A stretch of 64,000 nt of DNA from Scandinavium sp036271055. Lineage in GTDB: Bacteria > Pseudomonadota > Gammaproteobacteria > Enterobacterales > Enterobacteriaceae. The stretch spans positions 27,854 through 91,853 of the forward strand of contig NZ_DATBBJ010000108.1 in assembly GCF_036271055.1 (NCBI RefSeq), in the 5' to 3' direction. Below the pieces are notes generated by a model. That model worked only from the letters and a program-made list of their open reading frames with translations. It was not told the origin of the DNA and searched no databases. The position numbers and the translations under genes are program-made. Shown one piece after another: positions 16,431 to 25,037 of the stretch. The first letter of the stretch is position 1; each line of letters begins with the position of its first letter.

Positions 16431-17254
16431 CAGAGAACGTGCTCATCCAGTAGCGCCTGGCAGGAAGGCGGCAACGGCGGCGGCGTCTTCTTCACAGGTT
16501 TGCTTGACCCGGGTTTCGGTGGTTCGAACCAGCTTTGCAGTTCTGCGCCACAACCATCACCCGCAGGGGGAGCGGCCTGATCTTCGCATTCCAGGCTGCC
16601 AGCCGGGCAGCGCAAACGCACGTGCATGTGCGCGCGATGCTGGAACCACGGACGCACTTTACGCAGCCAGTCGCGGTCGGTGCCCGCATCAAGGCAAAGC
16701 TGCTGTTTGATAGCCGGATTGACGAAAATACGCGTCACGTCGTTGTCTTTAGCAGCCAGTTTAATCAGCGCGCTGATTTGCGGCGACCACAGCGAAGGCA
16801 CCACGTGTTTGCCATCGGCGGCGACCAAATCCAGTGCTTGTGGCTTTAACAGTTGCGCAGACGTCCAGCGGATCTGAGGAAGTTGCAGGAAAACGTCGAC
16901 GTCCAGCCCTGACTGATGGCTGGCGTGACCGCCGTTAAAACGCCCGCCCGCAGGCATCCCCATATCGCCAATCAACATCGTGCCAAGCCCCAGGTTGTGC
17001 ACCTGATTGCTGAGACGCTGAATGAACAGGATCAAATCGGGATGACCAAAGTAGCGACGCTGATCGGTACGCATCACCTGATAGTTATCAGAGCGCAGCG
17101 GCAGCCCTTCCGATCCGACGATGCAACCATTGGCAAATGCGCCAATCGACTGCGCCGTTCCCGGGATCGGCTGGGTAATTTTTTGCCACGGCGTGGCGGC
17201 GAATCCTGCGCTGCTGGCAAGTATTGCCAGCAGCGCCATAACGGTTTTTTTCAT
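16430..17254 (-). CDS. mepA: Penicillin-insensitive murein endopeptidase
   Basis: 274 residues with a Sec signal peptide (MKKTVMALLAILASSAGFAA). LAS-type zinc metallopeptidase that cuts the D-alanyl-meso-diaminopimelyl cross-links of peptidoglycan in the periplasm. Metal-ligand motifs are visible: GGHASHQSGLDVDVF and, near the C-terminus, AHMHVRL. Cysteines in CPAGSLECED fit the disulfides of the E. coli enzyme. It follows aroC by 24 bases, as in E. coli. Confidence 0.96.
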   Translation of the reverse strand: MKKTVMALLAILASSAGFAATPWQKITQPIPGTAQSIGAFANGCIVGSEGLPLRSDNYQVMRTDQRRYFGHPDLILFIQRLSNQVHNLGLGTMLIGDMGMPAGGRFNGGHASHQSGLDVDVFLQLPQIRWTSAQLLKPQALDLVAADGKHVVPSLWSPQISALIKLAAKDNDVTRIFVNPAIKQQLCLDAGTDRDWLRKVRPWFQHRAHMHVRLRCPAGSLECEDQAAPPAGDGCGAELQSWFEPPKPGSSKPVKKTPPPLPPSCQALLDEHVL

Positions 17255-17278
17255 TTTCCCGCGTTTCCCTGGAGATAA

Positions 17279-18364
17279 TTACCAGCGAGGAAGTGTGGTG
17301 GTCACATCCGCATTCTGCGCGCGTTGGCGCAGCAGATGATCCATCAGTACGATCGCCAGCATCGCTTCTGCGATCGGCACTGCACGGATCCCTACGCAAG
17401 GATCGTGGCGGCCTTTGGTGATCATTTCTACTTCTTCGCCAAAACGATTGATAGTGCGACCCGGCACGGTGATGCTTGAGGTCGGTTTCAGCGCCATGTG
17501 GGCAATGATTTGCTGCCCGCTGCTGATCCCGCCGAGCACGCCACCGGCATGGTTGCTCTGAAAACCTTCTTTGGTGATTTCGTCGCGATTTTGACTACCA
17601 CGTAGGCTCACCACTTCAAAGCCATCGCCAATCTCGACACCTTTTACCGCATTGATGCTCATCAACGCATGCGCGATGTCCGCATCCAGACGGTCAAATA
17701 CCGGCTCGCCGAGGCCCGGCGGTACGCCATCAGCCACAACGGTGACTTTCGCGCCGATAGAGTCGCCTTCTTTTTTCAGGCCACGCATCAGTTCATCGAG
17801 CGCGTCGATTTTCGCCGGATCCGGGCAGAAGAATGGGTTCTGTTCAACTTGCTCCCAGTCTTTGATTTCCAGTGGAATATCACCCATTTGTGTCAGGCAG
17901 CCACGGATCACAATGCCAAATTTCTGCGCCAGATATTTCTTGGCGATAGCACCTGCCGCCACGCGCATCGCTGTTTCGCGGGCAGACGAACGACCACCAC
18001 CGCGATAATCACGCAGGCCGTATTTCTGCTCATACGTATAGTCTGCATGGCCCGGACGAAACACGTCCTTGATCGCACTGTAATCCTGCGAACGCTGATC
18101 GGTGTTCTCAATCAACAAGCCGATGCTGGTCCCGGTGGTGACGCCTTCGAATACGCCGGAGAGGATTTTCACCTGATCCGGTTCGCGACGTTGCGTGGTG
18201 TAACGCGAGGTGCCAGGGCGGCGACGGTCAAGATCGTGTTGCAGATCCGCTTCCGTCAATGGAATACCCGGAGGCACGCCGTCCACGATGCAACCGAGTG
18301 CCACACCATGGGATTCGCCGAAGGTGGTTACGCGAAAGAGTTGTCCAATTGTGTTACCTGCCAT
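17279..18364 (-). CDS. aroC: Chorismate synthase
   Basis: 361 residues, from the second of two adjacent ATGs (18364) to match the E. coli start MAGNTIGQLF. It converts 5-enolpyruvylshikimate-3-phosphate to chorismate using reduced FMN, the last shared step to aromatic amino acids, folate, quinones and enterobactin. The three family signatures are present: GESHGVALGCIVDGVPPG, the RGGGRSSARETAMRVAAGA region and RGSQNRDE/FQSNHAGG. First 21 bases downstream of prmB. Confidence 0.98.
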   Translation of the reverse strand: MAGNTIGQLFRVTTFGESHGVALGCIVDGVPPGIPLTEADLQHDLDRRRPGTSRYTTQRREPDQVKILSGVFEGVTTGTSIGLLIENTDQRSQDYSAIKDVFRPGHADYTYEQKYGLRDYRGGGRSSARETAMRVAAGAIAKKYLAQKFGIVIRGCLTQMGDIPLEIKDWEQVEQNPFFCPDPAKIDALDELMRGLKKEGDSIGAKVTVVADGVPPGLGEPVFDRLDADIAHALMSINAVKGVEIGDGFEVVSLRGSQNRDEITKEGFQSNHAGGVLGGISSGQQIIAHMALKPTSSITVPGRTINRFGEEVEMITKGRHDPCVGIRAVPIAEAMLAIVLMDHLLRQRAQNADVTTTLPRW

Positions 18365-18385
18365 CACGACTCCATCGAATTTTAA

Positions 18386-19318
18386 TTAGTCTTTATAGAT
18401 GCTGAAATGTTCGCGGGCAGCCAGAAGCTGCGCTTTGGTGAGCATAAAGACGCCGTCGCCGCCGTTATCAAACTCAAGCCAGGTGAACGGAACGTCAGGA
18501 TACTGCTCTATGAGATGTACCATGCTGTTACCGACTTCACAAATCAGAATGCCGTCGTCAGTGAGGTAATCCGGTGCGTTGCCAAGAATGCGGCGCGTCA
18601 GTTTCAGACCATCTGAACCCGATGCCAGACCCAATTCGGGTTCATGGCGATATTCGTTCGGCAGGTCTGCCATGTCTTCTGCATCTACGTACGGTGGATT
18701 GGTCACAATCAGATCGTATTGCACTTTCGGCAAGTCGCGGAACAAGTCGGAACGGATTGGCGTCACGTGATGAAGCAGACCGTGATCTTCGATGTTTTGC
18801 TCAGCCACCGCCAGCGCGTCCGGGGAAATATCCACGCCGTCGACTTCCGCTTCCGGGAAGGCATAAGCACAGGCGATAGCGATGCAGCCGCTGCCGGTAC
18901 ACATATCCAGAATATGCTCAGGCTGATGGGAAATCAGGCCAGAGAAACGGTTATTGATGAGTTCGCCAATCGGCGAGCGCGGCACCAGCACACGTTCATC
19001 AACGTAAAATTCGTGGCCGCAGAACCAGGCTTTGTTGGTCAGATAGGAAACCGGGATACGCTCATTCACACGGCGGATCACACGTTCAACGATGCGGTGT
19101 TTCTCACTGGAGGTCAGACGCGCGGTATGCATGTCTTCAGGGATATCCAGCGGTAAATAGAGTGACGGCAGCACCAGCTGGACGGCCTCATCCCACGGGT
19201 TATCCGTGCCGTGACCGTACCAGATGCCCGCCGCACTAAAACGGCTGACAGACCAGCGCAACATATCCTGAATGGTATGCAGCTCATTGACTGCTTCATC
19301 GACAAAAATTTTATCCAT
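18386..19318 (-). CDS. prmB: 50S ribosomal protein L3 N5-glutamine methyltransferase
   Basis: 310 residues from ATG 19318; an upstream ATG would add 48 residues, which disagrees with E. coli PrmB (310). SAM-dependent enzyme with motif I LDMCTGSGCIAIA and the catalytic NPPY in VTNPPYVDAED. It methylates Gln150 of ribosomal protein L3. Divergent from smrB across 164 bases. Confidence 0.96.
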   Translation of the reverse strand: MDKIFVDEAVNELHTIQDMLRWSVSRFSAAGIWYGHGTDNPWDEAVQLVLPSLYLPLDIPEDMHTARLTSSEKHRIVERVIRRVNERIPVSYLTNKAWFCGHEFYVDERVLVPRSPIGELINNRFSGLISHQPEHILDMCTGSGCIAIACAYAFPEAEVDGVDISPDALAVAEQNIEDHGLLHHVTPIRSDLFRDLPKVQYDLIVTNPPYVDAEDMADLPNEYRHEPELGLASGSDGLKLTRRILGNAPDYLTDDGILICEVGNSMVHLIEQYPDVPFTWLEFDNGGDGVFMLTKAQLLAAREHFSIYKD

Positions 19319-19482
19319 TTTCCCCTCCAGGGCCCATCGCTGAAATTCGGCGGCTAGTTTGCCACGAAGACGCCGATAAATCAGCATCCTTGCGTCGCAG
19401 GACAGGGGAAAAAATGCGTTTTCCCTGCCCGGAAGCGAAGAGAGTCGGGTAAACTGTCGCAAAGTGAAAATGAGAAGAGTCG

Positions 19483-20034
19483 ATGAAGAAGAAAACCGTA
19501 CTCAGCGAGGAGGATCACGCGCTGTTCCAGCAGCTGATGACCGGCACCCGCAAGATTAAGCAGGACACCATTGTCCATCGCCCGGCACGCAAGAAAGTGA
19601 GCGAAGTGCCGGTGAAGCGCTTGCTTCAGGAACAGGCCGATAACAGCCACTATTTTTCCGATGAATTTCAGCCGCTGCTGAACACCGAAGGCGCGATGAA
19701 ATACGTGCGTGCTGACGTCAGTCATTTCGAAGCGAAGAAATTGCGCCGTGGCGATTACTCCCCGGAGCTGTTTCTGGATTTGCACGGGCTGACACAGATG
19801 CAGGCAAAACAGGAATTAGGCGCGCTGATTGCCGCCTGTCGTCGTGAACATGTGTTTTGCACCTGTGTGATGCACGGACACGGTAAGCACATTCTGAAAC
19901 AGCAAACACCACTGTGGCTGGCACAGCATCCACACGTGATGGCGTTTCATCAGGCACCCAAAGAGTACGGCGGAGATGCCGCATTGCTGGTGTTGATTGA
20001 GATAGAAGAGTGGCAACCACCTGAGCTGCCTTGA
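19483..20034 (+). CDS. smrB: Ribosome rescue endonuclease SmrB
   Basis: 183 residues, the same as E. coli SmrB. The N-terminal about 90 residues are charged and partly unstructured. The C-terminal Smr domain (about 95-175) shows LDLHGLTQMQA and MHGHGKHILKQQTP. In E. coli SmrB recognises collided ribosomes and cuts the mRNA between them, starting tmRNA rescue. Terminator directly downstream. Confidence 0.95.
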   Translation: MKKKTVLSEEDHALFQQLMTGTRKIKQDTIVHRPARKKVSEVPVKRLLQEQADNSHYFSDEFQPLLNTEGAMKYVRADVSHFEAKKLRRGDYSPELFLDLHGLTQMQAKQELGALIAACRREHVFCTCVMHGHGKHILKQQTPLWLAQHPHVMAFHQAPKEYGGDAALLVLIEIEEWQPPELP

Positions 20035-20040
20035 GAAAGT

Positions 20041-20072
20041 GGCGGGAAGCGCACGGCTCACCCGCCTTTTAC
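20041..20072. terminator. Terminator between smrB and sixA
   Basis: GGCGGG...CCCGCC stem with a T-run on the plus strand, filling the gap between the convergent genes. Confidence 0.6.
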
Positions 20073-20558
20073 TCAGATGGCTTTGGCCATCTTCAGATTG
20101 CAGGGGCTCATCTGCCAGTTGAACTGGCCTTGCCCGTTGGCGTCCAGGGTGACGTTTGCAATCGCGGAGGTCGAGAACATCGGCGGCGCTTCACTCGGAC
20201 AGAGTTCGGACACCAGATAGCCCACCAGCGGCAGATGAGAAACCACCAACGCCGAGGCAACGCCTTCGTTTGCCAGCGCCTGCAGATAGGCACTTACCAG
20301 TCCCACATCGCCGCAAGGCGTGAGTTCCGGCAGGACATCGATCTCCTTTGGCAGGTTCATGCACTCCCCTACCACATCCAGCGTTTGTTCGGCTCGTAAG
20401 AACGGGCTGACCAGAACGCGCTCAATATCCACTTTTTGGCCTTTCAGCCAGGTCGCCATCTGACGGGATTCATCGCAACCACACGTGGTGAGAGGACGAA
20501 CCGAGTCACTGGCTGCATCGAGGGCCGCATCGCCATGACGCATAATAAAAACTTGCAT
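20073..20558 (-). CDS. sixA: Phosphohistidine phosphatase SixA
   Basis: 161 residues, histidine-phosphatase (RHG) family; the catalytic MRHGDAAL sits at the N-terminus. In E. coli it removes phosphate from histidine on NPr of the nitrogen phosphotransferase system (earlier reported on ArcB). Single gene, divergent from nothing nearby; 173 bases separate it from fadJ. Confidence 0.95.
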   Translation of the reverse strand: MQVFIMRHGDAALDAASDSVRPLTTCGCDESRQMATWLKGQKVDIERVLVSPFLRAEQTLDVVGECMNLPKEIDVLPELTPCGDVGLVSAYLQALANEGVASALVVSHLPLVGYLVSELCPSEAPPMFSTSAIANVTLDANGQGQFNWQMSPCNLKMAKAI

Positions 20559-20731
20559 ATTGCACCGCTTTTGTTAACCAGAAGCACCAAAGTAAAACAC
20601 ACGCAAGAATCACGCTGCTCACCTGGTGGTCGGGCATTGTGCCTGATCCATTCGATGAATGAAACGCTGTTTTTTACCTCAATGGCGTAAGTATAGTCAA
20701 TATCTGTTTACAAAATAGCCATTCATCAGCG

Positions 20732-22912
20732 TTAACCATTTTCTGGATTTACCTTTATTTGACCTCGACTCAGCGTCTCAGTTTCATTTGTGGGCCAAAA
20801 GGCCAGGCCCTGTTCTGCCATCCTTACTAATGCGTCGCACGGCGCAAACCGTGGCCCATATTGGGTCGTCAGGCGTTGCAGAATGGCCACGACTTCCCCC
20901 GCGCCGAGGGTATCCATATACCGGAACGGACCGCCCAAAAACGGCGGAAAACCAATGCCAAACACCGCACCGATGTCACCATCACGCGCACTGCGAACAA
21001 CTTGCTCATCAAAACAACGTGCCGCTTCGTTGAGCATCATCATCACGCAACGCTCGGCGATCTGTTGCCCGGAGAGCGTTCCCTTCTTCCCGGCACCAAT
21101 AAGCGTATAAATTGCAGGGTCAGGTTGTTTTTTGCTTTTACGCCCTTTCGCGCCGTAAAGATAGAAACCACGACCATTTTTTCTGCCTTTGCGATCGTCA
21201 TTCAAAATTGCGCTAATGATATTTGCAGGCGCGCTAAAACGATCTCCGTAAGCGCTTTCCAGCACTGGAATAATTTTAGTCCCGGTATCAATTCCAACCT
21301 CATCCAAAAGTTGGATTGGCCCTACGGGGAAACCAAATTTCGTTAATGCACCATCGATGTGTTCAATGGATTCACCCTCAGTCAGCAGCCGCATCGCTTC
21401 ATTAATATAAGGGGCGAGAATCCGGTTAACGTAAAACCCTGCTTTATCAGCCACGACTACCGGCGTCTTTCCGAGCTGTTTCGCCAGCTTCACAGTGGTG
21501 GCAATCGTGGTTTCCGATGTGCCTGCATGCGGGATCACTTCGACCAGCGGCATTTTCTCGACCGGGCTAAAGAAATGCAGGCCAATCACCTGTTCCGGAC
21601 GTTGCGCCAGTGCGGCGATATCACCAATCGGCAGCGATGAAGTGTTAGAGGCAAAAATGGTGTGCGCGGCGAAGTGCGATTCAACTTCCGCAACCATTTG
21701 TTGTTTCAGCGATAAATCCTCAAACACGGCTTCAATGACCACGTCCCTATGGGCGAAACCTCGGTAATCTGTGGTGCCTGAAATCAGGGCCAGTTGGCTG
21801 TCGCGCTCACTGGTTCGTATATGGCGGCGACGCACCTTCTTATCAAGCAACTCCCAACTGTACTTCAACGCATGGTTGATACCTTTGGCATTGATATCCT
21901 TTATACGTACCGGCAATTTCGCTTTGCTGGCGGTGACAAAAGCAATCCCGCCGCCCATCAAACCGCCGCCTAACACAGCCACGGAATGCAGATCTTTCGG
22001 TTCCGCGTTCGCCGCCGGATCTTTTTTCACTTCGGTGCTGGCGAAGAATATGGAACGCAGCGCTTTTGACTGCGGCGTCATCGCCAGCTCGCCAAACGCC
22101 CGGGCTTCGGCTTCGTAACCGCTGCTACTGCCCTGCGCCAGGCCCGTTTCTATTACCTTTAATATGCGTCCGGTCGCCGGGTAATTGCCCTGCGTTTTCT
22201 GCTCGGTCTTCTTCGCTGCCATACTGAACACAAGGCTTCGCCCCAACGGCCCAGCAAGAATGCGCTCCCGTACAGGCAGACGACGGCTACCGGGGCGCTC
22301 TTGTTTCGCCAACTCAATTGCTGCTTCCAGCAGAATGGAGTGAGGCACGACATCGTCGACCAGACCGACTTTCAAAGCCTGACGTGCGCGAAGCTGTTTG
22401 CCAGTCAAAATCATCTCTATCGCCTTGCTGATCCCCACCAAACGCGGCAACCGCTGCGTGCCACCTGAACCCGGCAACAAACCCAGTTGCACTTCCGGCA
22501 GGCCCAGCACCGTTTTCGCATCGTCGGAACAAATTCGGCGGTGACAGGCTAATGCCAGTTCCAGACCGCCACCGAGACAGGCTCCATGAATTGCCGCCAC
22601 CACAGGGATCGCCAGCGCATGGATTTCCGCCATGATTTGCTGCCCCTGCTTCGCCAGCGCTTCGGCTTCCTGCGCCGTCTGGCAATTGCCAATCATGTTG
22701 ATGTCGGCCCCGGCAATAAAGTTGTCCGGCTTGCCCGAGATAAACACCACCCCACGCAATGCTTTGTTGTCCCGGATTTGCTTGAGGATGGCCCTAACCT
22801 GAACGCCAAATTCCGCTTTCAGGGTATTCATTTTCTCGTCTGGCACGTCGATGGTAATGACGGCGACATTGTCGAGGCGCTCGGTCAGGGTAAATGCGGA
22901 TGTCGTTTCCAT
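20732..22912 (-). CDS. fadJ: Fatty acid oxidation complex alpha subunit FadJ (anaerobic)
   Basis: 726 residues from ATG 22912, which overlaps the fadI stop (TAATG). The N-terminal crotonase domain (about 1-190; FIAGADINMI, HGACLGGGLELALACH, LPEVQLGLLPGSGGTQRLPRL) is enoyl-CoA hydratase/isomerase. The middle domain begins with the NAD fold VAVLGGGLMGGGIAFV and is 3-hydroxyacyl-CoA dehydrogenase. C-terminal helices follow (GIGFPPFLGGPFRYMD). It partners with FadI in beta-oxidation without oxygen. The last 15-20 residues are longer than, and unlike, those recalled for E. coli FadJ (714). Confidence 0.96.
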   Translation of the reverse strand: METTSAFTLTERLDNVAVITIDVPDEKMNTLKAEFGVQVRAILKQIRDNKALRGVVFISGKPDNFIAGADINMIGNCQTAQEAEALAKQGQQIMAEIHALAIPVVAAIHGACLGGGLELALACHRRICSDDAKTVLGLPEVQLGLLPGSGGTQRLPRLVGISKAIEMILTGKQLRARQALKVGLVDDVVPHSILLEAAIELAKQERPGSRRLPVRERILAGPLGRSLVFSMAAKKTEQKTQGNYPATGRILKVIETGLAQGSSSGYEAEARAFGELAMTPQSKALRSIFFASTEVKKDPAANAEPKDLHSVAVLGGGLMGGGIAFVTASKAKLPVRIKDINAKGINHALKYSWELLDKKVRRRHIRTSERDSQLALISGTTDYRGFAHRDVVIEAVFEDLSLKQQMVAEVESHFAAHTIFASNTSSLPIGDIAALAQRPEQVIGLHFFSPVEKMPLVEVIPHAGTSETTIATTVKLAKQLGKTPVVVADKAGFYVNRILAPYINEAMRLLTEGESIEHIDGALTKFGFPVGPIQLLDEVGIDTGTKIIPVLESAYGDRFSAPANIISAILNDDRKGRKNGRGFYLYGAKGRKSKKQPDPAIYTLIGAGKKGTLSGQQIAERCVMMMLNEAARCFDEQVVRSARDGDIGAVFGIGFPPFLGGPFRYMDTLGAGEVVAILQRLTTQYGPRFAPCDALVRMAEQGLAFWPTNETETLSRGQIKVNPENG

Positions 22913-24222
22913 TATTCGGCCTCCAGAACCATAGCCGCACCTAAACCGCCGGCAGCACAAGCGGTCACAAGGCCAAAACCACCGCCGCGGCGGCGTAGCT
23001 CATTGAGTGTTTGGGTGATCATTCGTGCGCCCGTGGCGGCAAAAGGATGTCCGTAGGCGATTGAACCGCCCAGAACGTTGAATTTACTGTCGTCAACTTC
23101 GCCCGTTGCGTGGCTGCGTCCGAGGACGTCGCGAGCAAAACGTTCGCTCGCCATGAGCTGGAGATTTGCCAGCGTTTGCGCGGCAAAGGCTTCGTGCATA
23201 TCAAAGAGCGTCAAATCAGCCATTGTCAGACCGGCACGTTCCAGCGCCAGTGGTGTCGACCACGCTGGCCCCAGCAGCATGTCCTGCCAGACATCAATCG
23301 CGGTGAACGCATAACTGCGCAGATAGCCGAGCGGTTTCAGGCCCAACTCTTTCGCACGGGATTCGGTCATCAGGATAACCGCGGCGGCACCGTCGGTCAG
23401 TGGCGTACTGTTGGCGGCAGTCACCGTGCCGTGTTTGCGGTCAAACGCCGGACGCAGTTTTGCATAATCGGCTAGCGAAGAATTCATCCGCACGTTGTTG
23501 TCCTGCTCCAGCGGGTCGCGGAACGGTGGTGCGTAGGCGGTCATCACTTCATCGGTCAGTTTGCCGTCGGCCCAGGCTTTCGCGGCATGCAGATGAGAAC
23601 GATGGGCCAGCGCATCCTGCTGCTCACGCGTGATGCCCCAGGTTTTCGCCATTTGCTCGGCAGTATCCCCCATCCGTAAGCCAGTGGAATATTCCGCAAC
23701 GGCTGGCGGCACGGGCGCCAAATCACGCAGGCGAAGACGAGAGAAGAGTTTCAGTTTTTGCCCCATCGTCCGGGCTTTATTGGCGTCCACCAGCGTGCGC
23801 GCCAATGTTTTGCTGACCCCAATCGGCAATACGGATGATGAATCCGCTCCACCCGCAATCCCGGCGCGGATGGTTCCTGCCATCAGGCTTTCGGCGACGT
23901 TCGCCACCGCCTGAAAGCTCGTGGCGCAGGCACGACTGACGCTGTAAGCATCGGTGTGCACACTCATACCTGTCCCGAGTACGATTTCGCGGGCGATATT
24001 GGGCGCTTCGGGCATTTGTACTACCTGACCGAAGACCAGTTGTTCGATAATTTCGGGGGGAATTTCGCTGCGAGCCAGCAGTTCACCGACGACCATTTTC
24101 CCCAAATCGACAGCGGGGATGCCGTGAAATGCCGTCGCCTGACGAGCAAATGGGGTTCGCAACCCGCTGACAATGGCAATGCGATCGCCCTGACGGGTGA
24201 TAAGCGGTAATGCCTGACTCAT
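22912..24222 (-). CDS. fadI: Acetyl-CoA acyltransferase FadI (anaerobic beta-oxidation thiolase)
   Basis: 436 residues, the same as E. coli. Thiolase fold with the nucleophile Cys in VSRACATSFQAV, the C-terminal GGSIAYGHPFAATGARM (His) and the CAAGGLGAAMV active-site Cys. It cleaves 3-oxoacyl-CoA with CoA. It is translationally coupled to fadJ by a one-base overlap. A FadR site lies 25 bases upstream of its start. Confidence 0.97.
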   Translation of the reverse strand: MSQALPLITRQGDRIAIVSGLRTPFARQATAFHGIPAVDLGKMVVGELLARSEIPPEIIEQLVFGQVVQMPEAPNIAREIVLGTGMSVHTDAYSVSRACATSFQAVANVAESLMAGTIRAGIAGGADSSSVLPIGVSKTLARTLVDANKARTMGQKLKLFSRLRLRDLAPVPPAVAEYSTGLRMGDTAEQMAKTWGITREQQDALAHRSHLHAAKAWADGKLTDEVMTAYAPPFRDPLEQDNNVRMNSSLADYAKLRPAFDRKHGTVTAANSTPLTDGAAAVILMTESRAKELGLKPLGYLRSYAFTAIDVWQDMLLGPAWSTPLALERAGLTMADLTLFDMHEAFAAQTLANLQLMASERFARDVLGRSHATGEVDDSKFNVLGGSIAYGHPFAATGARMITQTLNELRRRGGGFGLVTACAAGGLGAAMVLEAE

Positions 24223-24246
24223 AACCTTCCCCTGATAAACGTAAAA

Positions 24247-24263
24247 AGTGGTCTGACCTGATA
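24247..24263. promoter_or_regulatory. FadR operator of fadIJ
   Basis: AGTGGTCTGACCTGATA matches the FadR consensus closely and lies just upstream of fadI. FadR represses beta-oxidation genes until long-chain acyl-CoA binds it. Confidence 0.75.
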
Positions 24264-24334
24264 ACAGTCTTAACTAATTTTTTACATTCAGCCAATCAGG
24301 GAAGCCCAAAAATGGGAGCCAAAACACACTGAGA

Positions 24335-24370
24335 TAAAAAAGAAAACGCCCCTGCGTGGCAGAGGCGTTT
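24335..24370 (-). terminator. Terminator of yfcZ
   Basis: Stem aaacgcc (24344-24350) with ggcgttt (24364-24370). Read leftward it is followed by a T-rich tract (TTTTCTTTTTT), as expected for a terminator of the leftward gene yfcZ. Confidence 0.7.
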
Positions 24371-24380
24371 AGAGAGGGGA

Positions 24381-24665
24381 TTAACGCAGGCCGAGCTGGA
24401 AAATCAGGGTCTCAGCTTCGCAGCAGAATACGAAATCAATATCCAGTTGTACGCCGCCTTCTACTTCTTTAAAGGTCGGGATGATGTTGCATGGATCGGA
24501 CTCCACACCACGCGCTCTTTCGCTTAATGCTGCCAGTGTTTCTTCGGCTTCTGCACGGTTCGCAAAAACGCGGCTGTAAGACGCGGTGCAATCGGTGTTG
24601 TCCATAATGGTGCCAACATCCATACAGCAGCAAACCGGGGTTTCATCAGCACTGCATTTACTCAT
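24381..24665 (-). CDS. yfcZ: YfcZ/YiiS family protein
   Basis: 94 residues from ATG 24665, matching E. coli YfcZ from MSKCSADETPVCCC onward; upstream in-frame extension is disregarded. Cysteine-rich N-terminus (CCC) and a small alpha/beta body ending FQLGLR. Function unknown. Single-gene unit with its own terminator, divergent from fadL. Confidence 0.92.
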   Translation of the reverse strand: MSKCSADETPVCCCMDVGTIMDNTDCTASYSRVFANRAEAEETLAALSERARGVESDPCNIIPTFKEVEGGVQLDIDFVFCCEAETLIFQLGLR

Positions 24666-25037
24666 CGTAGATTTCCTCTGTATTCGCACTCAGGGTGCCA
24701 GATAAACAATGCCTTTATTTTACGCCCCTGCCGTAAGGCTCACCAGTTGATATTAATTTGAACGGGGAGAAGTGAGCTAAATCACAATTAAAAATGATCT
24801 AAAACAAAAATCACCCTGTCAGGTGAACCTCGACGGCGCGAATTTTGCCAGCTGGATCAAATTTCTTAGATCACATTTGAAAAAACTTATAAACATACTT
24901 GCAACATCTCAGCTGGTCAGACCTATACTCTCGGCACTGGTCTGATTTCTCTGACGTAACACAGACCCTACACTTCGCACTTCTGTTACGGCATGTAACA
25001 AATTTTGAATAAAAATAACTCTATTGAGGTTATGGTC
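24666..25037. promoter_or_regulatory. Intergenic control region of yfcZ and fadL
   Basis: 372 bases without a gene. Two FadR sites (24911-24927 and about 24936-24952) stand close to the fadL start and are spaced as in E. coli. The long region upstream is AT-rich and may hold CRP and OmpR sites known for fadL, but I cannot place them with confidence. Confidence 0.6.
24911..24927. promoter_or_regulatory. FadR operator 1 of fadL
   Basis: AGCTGGTCAGACCTATA is one base from the E. coli fadL site. A second, weaker site follows (CACTGGTCTGATTTCT, about 24935-24950), so fadL should be repressed by FadR until long-chain fatty acids are present. Confidence 0.8.

Noticed and set aside
19319..19462. N-terminal extension of prmB by 48 residues
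   Set aside because: The extension is not part of E. coli PrmB and runs into the divergent smrB promoter region.
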